Notes: generated by a model not told the origin, from the letters alone. A DNA stretch of 64,000 nt from Halorussus ruber (GCF_004765785.1 NZ_SBIT01000002.1:248001-312000); one strand, 5' to 3'. Positions 40,030 to 48,869 are shown, numbered from the stretch's first letter. A program made the numbers and translations.

Positions 40030-40296
40030 ATGGCTACGAAGAATATCGGCATCAGAGAGGAGGTGTACGAACACCTCAAAGCCCACAAGCAGGGCGACGA
40101 GAGCTTTTCGGAAACCATCCAGCGTCTTCTCGAAGAAGCGGAAGACGACTGGGAAACGAACTTCGGATTTCTCGGCAAAGAAGCGGGAGAAGAGTTTGCC
40201 GAGGCCGTCGAGGCCGAGCGTGAACGATTCGACACCGACGTGGCTGAACGCCAGCGCGAAATTCTCGATGCCCTCGGCGAGGACAGCGACGAATGA
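40030..40296 (+). CDS. vapB: VapB-family antitoxin (DUF217-like)
   Basis: 88 residues. MATKNIGIREEVYEHLKAHKQGDESFSETIQRLLEE resembles DUF217-type VapB antitoxins (ITIDEEVYExLKxxKxxxESFSDVIxRL), here followed by a charged helix that would wrap the toxin. It overlaps vapC by 4 nt (ATGA). Autoregulation of the operon is typical of the family. The start ATG 40030 follows a CAAACA repeat tract. Confidence 0.82.
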   Translation: MATKNIGIREEVYEHLKAHKQGDESFSETIQRLLEEAEDDWETNFGFLGKEAGEEFAEAVEAERERFDTDVAERQREILDALGEDSDE

Positions 40297-40682
40297 AACT
40301 GTTGGACGCTTCGGTTCTCATCGGCTACGCGCAAGGGGAGCAAGCCGCCGCAGACTACCTCGACCAGAACGATGATACCGTCTTCGGGGCACCGACAGTC
40401 GTCCTTTCGGAGGTCTACACCGGACTGTTTCGAACGACTGACTTGAGCCGCGAAGAAGTAAAGTCGAAATACGGGTGGGTACGTGCAGTTCCCTTCACCG
40501 ACGAGGCCGCAGTCGAAACGGCCGCAATCCGTGCCACACTCAGTTCACGCGGACAGAAAATAAACGCAAGTGACACCTATATTGCGGGAACTGCCCGGTC
40601 TCTCGACGTACCACTCGTCACGGCCGACGGCGACTTCGAGAAAGTGGACGACCTCGAAATCGAAAACTACCGCAATCGATAA
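40293..40682 (+). CDS. vapC: VapC-type PIN-domain toxin
   Basis: 129 residues. MKLLDASVLIGYAQG (Asp5), VVLSEVYTGLFR with Glu near 40, INASDTYIAGTARSL with Asp near 93 and VTADGDFEKV near 112 form the four-acid PIN active site for Mg2+-dependent RNA cleavage. Overlaps vapB by 4 nt. Convergent with nothing; hisA begins 54 nt later on the same strand, probably with its own promoter. Confidence 0.88.
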   Translation: MKLLDASVLIGYAQGEQAAADYLDQNDDTVFGAPTVVLSEVYTGLFRTTDLSREEVKSKYGWVRAVPFTDEAAVETAAIRATLSSRGQKINASDTYIAGTARSLDVPLVTADGDFEKVDDLEIENYRNR

Positions 40683-40736
40683 CTCGACCACGACGGACCC
40701 GAGGGATTTAGGCCACCTCTCACCTACCACACCCCA

Positions 40737-41465
40737 ATGACGCACTTTCCCGAATTCGAGGTCGTCCCCGCGGTGGACATGCAGGACGGCGAGGTCGTCC
40801 AACTCGTCGCTGGCGAGCGCGGCACCGAGAAAACCTACGGCGACCCCGTCGAGGCCGCCGAGCAGTGGGTCGATCAGGGCGCGGAAACCCTCCACCTCGT
40901 GGACTTGGACGGCGCGTTCGAGGGCCAACGCGAGAACGCCACCGCAGTCGATGCCGTCCTCGACGCCGTCGGCGAGGACATCGGCGTGCAGTTGGGCGGC
41001 GGGATTCGGACCGTCGAGGACGCCACGGACCTCCTCGGACGCGGCGTGGACCGCGTGATTTTGGGTACTGCGGCGGTCGAGAACCCGGAAATCGTCGAGG
41101 AGATTTCGGCGGAGTACCCCGGCTCGGTGGTCGTCAGCCTCGACGCGAAGGATGGCGAGGTCGTCGTCTCCGGGTGGACCGAGGGAACGGGCCTCGACCC
41201 CGCCGAGGCCGCGGCGCGCTACGAGGAACTGGGCGCTGGCGCGATTCTGTTCACCGACGTGGACGTGGAGGGGCAACTCGCTGGCGTCCAGACCGACCGC
41301 GTCCGTGAGGTGGTCGAGGCCGTCGAAATCCCGGTCGTCGCCTCGGGCGGGGTCGCCACGCTGGACGACGTCCGGGCGCTCCGCGAGGCCGGGGCCGCGG
41401 CGGTCGTCGTCGGGACCGCGCTCTACGAGGGCGAGTTCACGCTCGAAGAGGCGAAGTCGATTTAG
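40737..41465 (+). CDS. hisA: Phosphoribosylformimino-5-aminoimidazole carboxamide isomerase
   Basis: 242-residue TIM barrel of histidine biosynthesis (ProFAR isomerase). Catalytic Asp in EVVPAVDMQDGEVVQLV at the first strand and Asp in ILFTDVDVEGQL after strand 5; phosphate-binding loops GGGIRT and ASGGVATLDDV are clear. ATG 40737 is the only good start. Overlaps a convergent small gene by 4 nt. Confidence 0.96.
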   Translation: MTHFPEFEVVPAVDMQDGEVVQLVAGERGTEKTYGDPVEAAEQWVDQGAETLHLVDLDGAFEGQRENATAVDAVLDAVGEDIGVQLGGGIRTVEDATDLLGRGVDRVILGTAAVENPEIVEEISAEYPGSVVVSLDAKDGEVVVSGWTEGTGLDPAEAAARYEELGAGAILFTDVDVEGQLAGVQTDRVREVVEAVEIPVVASGGVATLDDVRALREAGAAAVVVGTALYEGEFTLEEAKSI

Positions 41466-41641
41466 CTCGTCAGCGCGGCCACGGCGGCCGTCACCCGATT
41501 CTGAGTCGGCTCTATTTTCGGTCGCGCCAGCAGGTAGGCGCTGGCGACCAACAGCGGCACACCCACGACCAACCCGTCGCCGAGCGACAACAGTCCTCCC
41601 ACGAGCAGGCTGAGCAGACTCAGCACGTCGATTTTTCGCAT
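41462..41641 (-). CDS. Small two-helix membrane protein (59 aa)
   Basis: 59 residues: one continuous hydrophobic region in two segments (VLSLLSLLVGGLLSLGDGLVVG and VPLLVASAYLLA), then a polar tail ending AAVAALTS. Convergent with hisA (4-nt overlap) and divergent from hisB. Function unknown; start ATG 41641 chosen because a TATA-like AAATAACTTTG lies about 30 nt upstream. Confidence 0.5.
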   Translation of the reverse strand: MRKIDVLSLLSLLVGGLLSLGDGLVVGVPLLVASAYLLARPKIEPTQNRVTAAVAALTS

Positions 41642-41772
41642 TGTCTCGACCAAACTGACAACGAGAAGGGTAAATAACTTTGTCAGACGCTCGTCATCTA
41701 ATCGCTCCGAAACGCGACAACACCACTCGCCGGGAGGACAACGGCCTTGTGCCTCCGGACGAACTGTCGGGT

Positions 41773-42360
41773 ATGAGCGACCGAACCGCCGCGGTGACCC
41801 GAGAGACCGCCGAAACCGACATCGAGGTCACGCTCGACGTGGACGGCGACGGCGACGCCACCGTCGAGACGGGCGTGGGATTCTTCGACCACATGCTCGA
41901 AAGCTTCGCCAAGCACGGCCTGTTCGACCTGACGGTCCGGTGCGACGGGGACCTCGAAATCGACGACCACCACACCGTCGAGGACGTTGCCATCACGCTC
42001 GGCGAGGCCTTCGCGGAGGCGCTCGGCGACAAGCGCGGCATCGAGCGATTCGCGGACCGAAAAGTGCCGCTGGACGAGGCCGTCGCCGAGGTCGTCGTAG
42101 ACGTGAGCGGCCGACCCCTATTCGAGTTCGACGGCGAGTTCTCGCAGGCCGCCGTCGGCGAGATGACCAGCCACATGGCCAAGCACTTCATGCGCTCGCT
42201 GGCGATGAACGCCGGGTTGACGCTCCACATCGGCGTTTCCGGCGAGAACGCCCACCACGAAATCGAGGCGATGTTCAAGTCCGTGGCTCGGTCGCTGGAC
42301 GATGCTACTCGGATTGACGAGCGACGTGGGGACGTGGCGAGTACGAAGGGGCAGTTGTAG
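41773..42360 (+). CDS. hisB: Imidazoleglycerol-phosphate dehydratase
   Basis: 195 residues, sixth step of histidine synthesis. Internal duplication with metal-binding His motifs: [34 protein letters not shown] and [16 protein letters not shown] 41773 is chosen; the longer frame to 41680 is not supported by the family. Probably transcribed alone; hisA lies upstream on the same strand but with the 59-aa gene between on the other strand. Confidence 0.97.
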   Translation: MSDRTAAVTRETAETDIEVTLDVDGDGDATVETGVGFFDHMLESFAKHGLFDLTVRCDGDLEIDDHHTVEDVAITLGEAFAEALGDKRGIERFADRKVPLDEAVAEVVVDVSGRPLFEFDGEFSQAAVGEMTSHMAKHFMRSLAMNAGLTLHIGVSGENAHHEIEAMFKSVARSLDDATRIDERRGDVASTKGQL

Positions 42361-42561
42361 GTCGTGGGAAGAATCGAAGGCGAATCAGTCGTCGTAGCGC
42401 TTACCGAACCACCGGACGATGCGGGTACAGATTTTAGACGGACCGTGGACGCGCTGTGGTTCCACCTCTCGACCAGTTTTCGGCGATTTTCCCATACGAA
42501 GTCTCTGTTCGTCTTGTCACTTAAACGTACGTCTCGGCCGTCGGACGCCCAAACTCTCAGG

Positions 42562-43131
42562 TCAAACGACGGAATCCAAGAGGCCAGTTACTCCCAAAGT
42601 GACTCCGGAAACGAGTGCTATCAGTCCGACTCCAAGACAGAGTTGCGCGTAGAGCAGTGCTCGCGCGTCACCGTCTGCGATTTGGTTCGCTTCGGCGAGC
42701 CACCGACTGTACTCTTGTAGCATCCATTCGTTCCACTCGCGTTCGGTCCACGACGCTTGCTGAAATTCGCTCAGGTATGCTTCGCTCACACCTGTCGGCC
42801 GCTCCGACCCGGACGTCGCCACGACTGCGACGACGGCAGAGAGCATCACACCGACGAAACCGAGGATAGTGAGTCCGTTCAGGAATTTCGTCGGGAACTG
42901 GAACGACGAAGCGGCAGTCACCGAGAGGCCGAGAATCACCAAGTCGATTCGGAGCGTCCGCATCGCGGACTGGTCGATGCGTCGAATGGAGTCGATGGTC
43001 TCTGTCAGCGACTCGCGGGCCTCGCTCCGGGCGGCGCGAAGCGCGCCCTCCTCGGAGTCCCACGCCGAGAACTGGTTGCGATTCCACTCTGATTCGTCTC
43101 GCTGGTCGTCTCTGGAGGTGTCTCGGTCCAC
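42562..43131 (-). CDS. Hypothetical membrane protein (189 aa)
   Basis: Long charged N-terminal helix (about 1-65, Arg/Glu/Ser-rich), then three hydrophobic segments (VILGLSVTAASSFQF; GLTILGFVGVMLSAVVAVVA; CLGVGLIALVSGVTLGV) interrupted by a polar amphipathic region (FQQASWTEREWNEWMLQEYSRWL). It resembles SLATT-like effector scaffolds in layout, but no family is recognised. The 42361-42561 interval before it is empty of genes apart from AT-rich promoter sequence. Confidence 0.6.
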   Translation of the reverse strand: MDRDTSRDDQRDESEWNRNQFSAWDSEEGALRAARSEARESLTETIDSIRRIDQSAMRTLRIDLVILGLSVTAASSFQFPTKFLNGLTILGFVGVMLSAVVAVVATSGSERPTGVSEAYLSEFQQASWTEREWNEWMLQEYSRWLAEANQIADGDARALLYAQLCLGVGLIALVSGVTLGVTGLLDSVV

Positions 43132-43624
43132 TCGTCGGTGCCTCGTGGCGGGTTCCTTCGTCTTCGTATTTGAACGTTGGTTTCGCCGGGATAGAATTGT
43201 TATTATTTCTTTAGAACTAGTATACAGGTCTTTAAGCTGTGTTTTTAATTGTTGGTTATCTAGCGGACGGCGCGCGCTGGCGCGGCTTCATGCCGCGCCA
43301 TCGTCGCGCGAGGGATGAGGACCGCAGGCCCGTGGCCGAGGACCGCAATCGGTTGGGGGAGGATGTGGCCCGCGGTTGCGGTCTGAGAGGAGTTTGTAGA
43401 GACATCAAGTAGTACATCATCAATTTATACTCTTGAATAAGCGAGCCGCTATCTCTACTCTGCTACTGAAGTTAGTAGCAGAGGAAAAATAAACAAATTA
43501 TGAACCAGCACAATTTTGCTAATTACTTCGCTATTCGCAAAGGCTAAGTGATTACTACAAGAATGTAGTAAATGGGTAAGAGACGAGGCGGCCCGACGTA
43601 AGTCGGATTCTTCGCCTCTGTTTG
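43132..43624. other. Gene-free 490-bp region with two GC hairpins
   Basis: No convincing gene. AT-rich around 43180-43255, then two strong stems: GGCGCGGC...GCCGCGCC (43279-43299) and GACCGCAA...TTGCGGTC (43341-43383, with internal pairs). The stretch GGGTAAGAGACGAGGC occurs at 43574 and again at 43885, flanking the small ORF 43625-43816. Could encode a structured RNA or be residue of a mobile element. Confidence 0.55.
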
Positions 43625-43816
43625 CTACCGGACGAGAGACATTGCTGTCAACAACGTAGTCAACAGCATTCCAAGGAGCAGGAGAATTCGAAATTGAATT
43701 CGCCGTATTTCCCACATCTCTCGACGGATTCTCAACTTCGTCAGCACTGACTGCTCTACGTCACGAACTAACGACTGGGAATCGTCTCGGTCGCTCGGCT
43801 GATGCTTTCCTGCCAT
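43625..43816 (-). CDS. Small membrane protein (63 aa)
   Basis: 63 residues: charged head (AGKHQPSDRDDSQSLVRDVEQSVLTKLRIRREMWEIRR) then one hydrophobic helix (ILLLLGMLLTTLLTAMSLV). Flanked by 16-bp direct repeats GGGTAAGAGACGAGGC about 311 bp apart (43574 and 43885), so it may have arrived as a small insertion. A TATA-like stretch is not obvious. Weak evidence. Confidence 0.35.
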   Translation of the reverse strand: MAGKHQPSDRDDSQSLVRDVEQSVLTKLRIRREMWEIRRIQFRILLLLGMLLTTLLTAMSLVR

Positions 43817-44056
43817 TTTTACACCACCCATCAGGCCGATAGAGATGGGTCTCATCGTGTAGCGGTCGAGGAAAGCCTGTCTGTGGGTAAGAGACGAGGC
43901 AAGCCCTTTCGCGCTACATCTGAATTTGTATAGGTGGAGATACTTAAATCATCCATTAGAAGTACTTCCGATGGGCGAATGGTGCTTTTTAGAGTTAGAT
44001 AGACAGTTCTACAACAACACCACTAAGCCCCCAGCCACCCCATTCCAACCCAACGA

Positions 44057-44560
44057 ATGTTCGACGAGATTATGCAGAAGTTCGAGGGAAGCCCCTCCCA
44101 ACAGGCAGTAATCCGCCTCCTCCTCGAACGCGGCTTCTCGGTCAACGACGACGGCCGGGTCGTCTCCGGCGGTATCGAAATCCCGAACACCCAAATCGCC
44201 CGCGAAATCGACGTGGACCGCCGGGTCGTGGACTCGACCACCGACGCCATCCTCGAAGACGAGGAGTTGCGGCGCATCTTCCAGAATATCTCCTCGATTC
44301 CGAGTCTGATGGACCTCGCGCCGGTGCTGGACCTCTCGGTGCTGACCGTCGAAGTGACCGACGCCGACGAACCCGGCATCGTGGCGACCGTGACGGGACT
44401 CCTCGCCGAGGAGGGCATCTCGATTCGCCAGACCATCAGCGAGGACCCGGAGTTCACCGACGACCCGCGACTCTATCTCATCACCGACGGCGACGTGCCC
44501 GGCGACCTGCTGAACGAGTTGAAGAACCTCGAATTCGTGCGGAAAATCGAGCTGGAGTAG
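44057..44560 (+). CDS. HTH-ACT domain regulator of amino-acid metabolism
   Basis: 167 residues. N-terminal helix-turn-helix-like region (SPSQQAVIRLLLERGFSVNDDGRVVSGGIEIPNTQIAREIDVDRRVVDSTTDAIL), then an ACT domain (LTVEVTDADEPGIVATVTGLLAEEGISIRQTISEDPEFTDDPRLYLITDGDVPG) that binds amino acids. Haloarchaea carry such stand-alone regulators. Convergent with the GNAT gene (16 nt apart). Target genes unknown; hisA/hisB/serB nearby are candidates but this is speculation. Confidence 0.75.
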   Translation: MFDEIMQKFEGSPSQQAVIRLLLERGFSVNDDGRVVSGGIEIPNTQIAREIDVDRRVVDSTTDAILEDEELRRIFQNISSIPSLMDLAPVLDLSVLTVEVTDADEPGIVATVTGLLAEEGISIRQTISEDPEFTDDPRLYLITDGDVPGDLLNELKNLEFVRKIELE

Positions 44561-44576
44561 AACCGAACTCGAATAG

Positions 44577-45044
44577 CTAGAGCGACTTCCGGTAGGCCAG
44601 CACCTCGAACCGGCCGTGTTCTCGCTGGCCGGTCTGTTCGTAGCCGTGCTTTTCGTACAGCGACTGGGCGGCCTGCTGGCGCGCGGTCGTTTCGAGCGTC
44701 AGCGCCTCGTAGCCGAGTCGCTCGGCGGCCGCTTCGAGTTCGGTCAGGACGGCCTCGCCGAACCCCCGCCGATGGTAGTCGGGGGCCACCCGCATCCGGG
44801 TGATTTCGGCGGTCGAGTCGTCCACGCGCTTCAGGCCGCCCATGGCGACGATTTTTCCCTCGCACTCGCCGACGAGGAACTCCCCGCCAGCGTCGAGGTA
44901 CGTCTCCTCGACGGCGCGCAAATCGTCGGTCCACCCCTCGTCGTCGGGGCGGGCGTCCACCGATTCGAGCGCCACCCGTTCCAAGGTCAGCACGCGCTCG
45001 CCGTCGCCGGGTTCGTACCGCCGCAGTCGGAGGTCGGCCGACAT
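44577..45044 (-). CDS. GNAT-family N-acetyltransferase
   Basis: 155 residues with GNAT motifs: V-x-E-x-EGKIVAMGGL, MRVAPDYHRRGFGEAVLTELEAAAERLGY (acetyl-CoA P-loop Q/RxxGxG/A) and ETTARQQAAQSLYEKHGYEQTGQREHGRF near the end. Transfers acetyl groups to amines; substrate unknown. Convergent with the HTH-ACT gene. Confidence 0.88.
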   Translation of the reverse strand: MSADLRLRRYEPGDGERVLTLERVALESVDARPDDEGWTDDLRAVEETYLDAGGEFLVGECEGKIVAMGGLKRVDDSTAEITRMRVAPDYHRRGFGEAVLTELEAAAERLGYEALTLETTARQQAAQSLYEKHGYEQTGQREHGRFEVLAYRKSL

Positions 45045-45139
45045 GTCCGAAGCGAGGGACGGCCGGGGGAAAAGCGGCCGGATTCAAATCGGCTCGAAGG
45101 TGGCAATTGTTTTGCCGGGCGACTGCGGAGAACCAGCTA

Positions 45140-45325
45140 GTGCAACCGCTCGCAGTTCTCGTGCTCGGTTTCGGACTGCTGGTCGCTCGCTCCCCCGAAC
45201 CGTTCGCAGCGATGCACAACGCCGGGGCCGAGGACCCGACGCCCGGCGTCGGTCAGTTGTGGTTCTTCAGATACGTCTCGGGTGGAGCGCTCGTCCTCCT
45301 CGGAGTTCTGTGGTTCGTTTCGTAG
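45140..45325 (+). CDS. Small two-helix membrane protein (61 aa)
   Basis: GTG 45140 gives LAVLVLGFGLLVA, a polar middle and GGALVLLGVLWFVS, i.e. two membrane segments and nothing else. Its stop lies in a 24-bp tandem duplication (45306-45353), which supplies a second in-phase stop copy. Function unknown; context gives no hint. Confidence 0.4.
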   Translation: MQPLAVLVLGFGLLVARSPEPFAAMHNAGAEDPTPGVGQLWFFRYVSGGALVLLGVLWFVS

Positions 45326-45353
45326 GGATTTCTGTGGTTCGTTTCGTAGGGAT
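45306..45353. repeat. 24-bp perfect tandem duplication
   Basis: TTCTGTGGTTCGTTTCGTAGGGAT occurs twice without interruption. Copy 1 carries the last codons and TAG of the small membrane protein gene. Because the copies are identical, the duplication looks recent or strand-slippage-maintained. Confidence 0.9.
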
Positions 45354-45480
45354 AGACCTCGGCGCGTTGCGCGCGCATCGCGAGAAACAATTGTATTATA
45401 TCTTCGAGAGCTTCGCACCGCGGTCTTTCGAGTCGCCGAGCGCGCCCAGCTATTTCCGTGTCGGACCCTAGACGACGCTC

Positions 45481-46896
45481 ATGGACCGCGATTCGACTCG
45501 CAGGCGCTTTCTCGCCGTCGCGGCGGCGAGTGCGGCGGCCGGACTCGCTGGCTGTTCGCAGGGGAACGAGGAGTCGCCCGGACGGGTCACGACAACCGGG
45601 GCGACCGACGGCACAGGAGCCGATACCGCGACCGAAACCGGAGCGGGAGGCGACTCGCTCCCGAACTCGGTCGGTTTGGAGACGCTGGCGACCGGGTTCG
45701 AGATTCCGCTGGACGTTGCGTTCGCGCCCGACGCCGACCGGCGTTACGTCGCCGACCAGCGCGGTCGGGTCTTCGTCCACGGACCCGAGGGTCTCCGCGA
45801 GGAGCCGTTTCTCGACCTGCGGGACAGCGTCGTCACCGGGAGCGAGACCGGACTGCTCGGCATCGCACTCCACCCGAACTTCGCCGAGAACCGCCGGGTG
45901 TTCGTGCGCTACAGCGCCCCGCCGCGACCGGGAACCCCCTCGGGCTACAGTCACACCTTCGTCCTCGCGGAGTTCGAGGCCACCGACGACGGCAGGCGGG
46001 CCGAGCGCGACTCCGAGGAGACGATGCTCGAAATTCCGGAACCGCAGGGCAACCACAACGCGGGGTCGGTCGTCTTCGGACCGGACGGCTACCTCTACGT
46101 CGGCGTCGGCGACGGCGGGTCCGGCGGCGACCAGGGCACCGGCCACGTCGCCGACTGGTACGACGCGGTCGGCGGCGGGAACGGCCAAGACGTGACCGAG
46201 AACCTGCTGGGAAGCGTCCTCCGCATCGACGTGGACGGCGAGTCCGAGGGGCGAAACTACGCTATCCCCGAGGACAACCCCTTCGCGGAGGGCGGCGAGT
46301 TCGCGGACGACGAGGGACTCCCCGAACACTTCGCGTGGGGGTTCCGGAACCCGTGGCGGCTGTCGTTCGACCGGGGCAACCTGCTGGTCGCCGACGTGGG
46401 CCAGAGCGCCTACGAGGAGGTAAGTCTGGTCGAGAAGGGCGGAAACTACGGCTGGAACGTCAGGGAGGGCGCACACTGCTACGCGGCCGACGACTGCCCG
46501 GACCGGACGCCCGACGACGTGCGCGGCGGCGAACCGCTCGTGGACCCCGTCATCGAGTATCCTCACTCTGGCGACGGCGTCACCGGCGTCTCGGTCATCG
46601 GCGGGTACGTCTACCGCGGGTCGGCGCTCCCCGGCCTCGCGGGGACCTACCTCTTCGCCGACTTGGCGGCCCGCGGGCGGTTGTTCGCCGCGAGTCGTCC
46701 CGAGAGCGCAAGCGATACCACCCAGAGCGACCCCAGCGACGGACTTTGGCCGACCCGCGTCGTGGAAATCGCGGGCGACGACGCCGGGAAAGTCGGGCGC
46801 GTCTACTCGTTCGGTCGAGACGAAGACGGCGAAGTGTACGTCCTCGCAAGCGGAGACGACGGCGGCGGCCTCCATCGCATCGTTCCGGCCGAGTGA
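45481..46896 (+). CDS. PQQ-type glucose/sorbosone dehydrogenase lipoprotein
   Basis: 471 residues. The N-terminus has a twin-arginine signal with lipobox (RRRFLAVAAASAAAGLAGCSQG), so Tat export and lipid anchoring after Cys are predicted. The mature domain is a beta-propeller of the soluble quinoprotein dehydrogenase type, with GVGDGGSGGDQGTG, EDNPFAEGGEFADDEGLPEHFAWGFRNPWRLSFD and GGNYGWNVREG blocks. Family members oxidise sugars at the cell surface with PQQ. Actual substrate and PQQ use in haloarchaea unproven. Confidence 0.85.
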   Translation: MDRDSTRRRFLAVAAASAAAGLAGCSQGNEESPGRVTTTGATDGTGADTATETGAGGDSLPNSVGLETLATGFEIPLDVAFAPDADRRYVADQRGRVFVHGPEGLREEPFLDLRDSVVTGSETGLLGIALHPNFAENRRVFVRYSAPPRPGTPSGYSHTFVLAEFEATDDGRRAERDSEETMLEIPEPQGNHNAGSVVFGPDGYLYVGVGDGGSGGDQGTGHVADWYDAVGGGNGQDVTENLLGSVLRIDVDGESEGRNYAIPEDNPFAEGGEFADDEGLPEHFAWGFRNPWRLSFDRGNLLVADVGQSAYEEVSLVEKGGNYGWNVREGAHCYAADDCPDRTPDDVRGGEPLVDPVIEYPHSGDGVTGVSVIGGYVYRGSALPGLAGTYLFADLAARGRLFAASRPESASDTTQSDPSDGLWPTRVVEIAGDDAGKVGRVYSFGRDEDGEVYVLASGDDGGGLHRIVPAE

Positions 46897-46961
46897 GTTC
46901 TCGTCATCGCGGCGAACTATCGGCCCGCGGGATTTTACCGTCAGCGTGACAACGGGCGCGT

Positions 46962-48191
46962 ATGGTCGGACTTCCCGACGACCGCGAGCGTCTCGCGTGG
47001 TGGATATTTACGCTGGCCGTGGTCGGCGTGTTCGGATTCGTCCTCTGGGCGTTCGTCGGGACGGTCGTGCTGGGCGTGTTCATCTACTACGGGACGCGCC
47101 CGCTCTACCGGCGGTTGCGGACCGAGCTCTCGTCGAGTCACGCCGCCGACTTGACTCTCGTCATCGTCCTCGTGCCCGTCTTCGCGCTGGTCGGGTACAC
47201 CGTCCTCGTGGGTCTCGACCAGTTGAGTCAACTGACCGGGACAGACCTCGAATCCTACGCCCGGTTCGTGCCGGGGTCGCCCGAGCAGGCCTCGGCACTG
47301 GTCGAGAACGCAAGGGGCGTCATCGGTCCGGGTCCGGTTCGCGGACAGGCCCAAGAGATGCTCTCAGCGATGATTTCGGCCTTTACGACTGTGACCGCGG
47401 GGCTGGCCCATCTCGTACTCGCGTTTCTGCTGGCGTTCACGCTCCTGCGCGAGGACGACCGCATCGCGGCGTGGTTCCGCGACCAGTTCGGACCGGAGGG
47501 GTCGGCGGCCAACGCCTACTTCGAGGCCGTGGACGAGGACCTCCACACCGTCTTCGTGGGCAACGTCCTGACGGTCTTCGCGGTCATCGCGCTGGGCGTG
47601 GTGGTCTACAACGGGCTGAACCTCCTCGTCGGCACGCTCGCGCCGGGAACTATCGACGTACCGGTGCCGACCCTGCTGGCGCTGCTGACCGGGTTGGCGA
47701 CGCTCGTGCCGCTCGTGGTCGGAAAAATCGTCTACGTGCCGGTGGGAATCTATCTGACGTATCTGGCCGTGACAGCGCCCGGCCCCGGCCCGCTCTGGTT
47801 CCCGGCGGTGTTCTTCGTCACCTGCTTCGTCCTGCTCGACCTCCTTCCGGTGGCGATTCTGCGTCCGTACATCGCCGGGCGGAGCGTCCACGGCGGCCTG
47901 ATGGTGTTCGCCTACATCGGCGGGACGATGCTGTTCGGCTGGTACGGCCTGTTTCTGGGGCCGCTGCTGGTGGTCGTGGCGGTCCAGCTCGCGCGCATCG
48001 TCCTCCCGCCGCTGGTCCACGGCGAACCCGTCACCGGGCGGGTCCAGACCGCCGAGTCGCTGGGGTCGGACCCCTCCTCGATAGTCGAGAGTCGCGCGAG
48101 CGAGGAGATTTCCGACGACCCCGCCGACGAAACCACGACCGACGGAGGAAAGGTGGACGAGGCCGAACCCGGAGACGAGACGAATGGCTGA
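46962..48191 (+). CDS. AI-2E/PerM-family transporter
   Basis: 409 residues with about eight helices and the family blocks GVFIYYGTRPLYRRL, LVLAFLLAFTLLREDDRI, AVDEDLHTVFVGNVLTVFAVIALGVVVYN and YIGGTMLFGWYGLFLGPLL. Members export Na+ or small signals; substrate unknown. The C-tail is acidic (ETTTDGGKVDEAEPGDE). Overlaps the IMPACT gene by 8 nt, so they are cotranscribed. Confidence 0.85.
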   Translation: MVGLPDDRERLAWWIFTLAVVGVFGFVLWAFVGTVVLGVFIYYGTRPLYRRLRTELSSSHAADLTLVIVLVPVFALVGYTVLVGLDQLSQLTGTDLESYARFVPGSPEQASALVENARGVIGPGPVRGQAQEMLSAMISAFTTVTAGLAHLVLAFLLAFTLLREDDRIAAWFRDQFGPEGSAANAYFEAVDEDLHTVFVGNVLTVFAVIALGVVVYNGLNLLVGTLAPGTIDVPVPTLLALLTGLATLVPLVVGKIVYVPVGIYLTYLAVTAPGPGPLWFPAVFFVTCFVLLDLLPVAILRPYIAGRSVHGGLMVFAYIGGTMLFGWYGLFLGPLLVVVAVQLARIVLPPLVHGEPVTGRVQTAESLGSDPSSIVESRASEEISDDPADETTTDGGKVDEAEPGDETNG

Positions 48192-48801
48192 GGAGACTTT
48201 CCGGACGGTCGCGGGGCGAGGGCAGGCCACCTTCGAAGTGCAGGGGTCGGAGTTCATCGGGCACGCCGCGCCGGCGGCCGACCGCGAGGCGGCCGAGGCG
48301 TTCGTCGCCGAGATTCGCGCGGAGTACGACGACGCGACCCACAACGTGCCAGCGTATCGGGTTCGGACCGGCGGTGACATTTTGCGCGAGTACGGCGACG
48401 ACGACGGCGAACCCTCGGGGTCGGCGGGCAAACCCGCCCTGAACGTCCTCCAGCAGGAGGAGGTCGAGAACGTCGTCGCGGTCGTGACCCGGTACTACGG
48501 CGGGACCAACCTCGGCGTCGGCGGACTGGCCCGGTCGTACTCCAGCGCGGTCAAGCAGGCCATCGAGGACGCTGGCATCACCGAACAGCGACCCCACGAG
48601 CGATTCTCCATCGCGGTCGAGTACGACGATTCGGGGACTGTGCGCGGAATCTTGGAGAGCGCGGACGCCGAGTTCGACGCCGACTACGGCGAGCGCGCGG
48701 CCTTCGACGTCCGGGTGCCCGAGACGGAGGGCGAGAACCTGCGGGACCGCGTCCGGAGCGCCACCAGCGGCCGGGCCGAAATCGGCGACGGCGGCGAGTG
48801 A
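48184..48801 (+). CDS. IMPACT-family (YigZ-like) protein
   Basis: 205 residues in two alpha/beta subdomains, as in the bacterial YigZ/eukaryotic IMPACT family: VQGSEFIGHAAPAADREAAEAFVAEIR, NVPAYRVRTG, DDDGEPSGSAGKPALNVLQQEEVENVVAVVTRYYGGTNLGVGGLARSYSSA and a C-terminal EF-G-like domain. Possible role in ribosome or translation quality control. Coupled to the AI-2E gene by 8-nt overlap; no functional link known. Confidence 0.88.
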   Translation: MAEETFRTVAGRGQATFEVQGSEFIGHAAPAADREAAEAFVAEIRAEYDDATHNVPAYRVRTGGDILREYGDDDGEPSGSAGKPALNVLQQEEVENVVAVVTRYYGGTNLGVGGLARSYSSAVKQAIEDAGITEQRPHERFSIAVEYDDSGTVRGILESADAEFDADYGERAAFDVRVPETEGENLRDRVRSATSGRAEIGDGGE

Positions 48802-48805
48802 GCGG

Positions 48806-48869
48806 TCCGCGGGGGTTTCGCGGATTGTGACAGTCCGCGGAGGTTCCGCGGATTGCGACAGTCCGCGGG
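48806..48869. repeat. 28-bp tandem repeat, 2.3 copies
   Basis: Units at 48806-48833 and 48834-48861, each about TCCGCGG.GGTTTCGCGGATTG.GACAG, differ at three sites; a partial third unit follows (48862-48869). GC-rich stems (CCGCGG) within each unit could pair. It directly follows the IMPACT stop codon. Confidence 0.8.

Noticed and set aside
43455-43715. Minus-strand 86-codon frame
   Set aside because: Overlaps the better-supported 63-aa ORF frame and has no coding-like composition.
45060-45110. TTCAAATCG context as a tRNA T-arm
   Set aside because: No matching acceptor or anticodon stem; no tRNA or rRNA gene was recognised in the window.
45282-46949. Long plus-strand frame overlapping the sugar dehydrogenase gene
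   Set aside because: Arg-rich alternate-frame shadow of the dehydrogenase lipoprotein gene.
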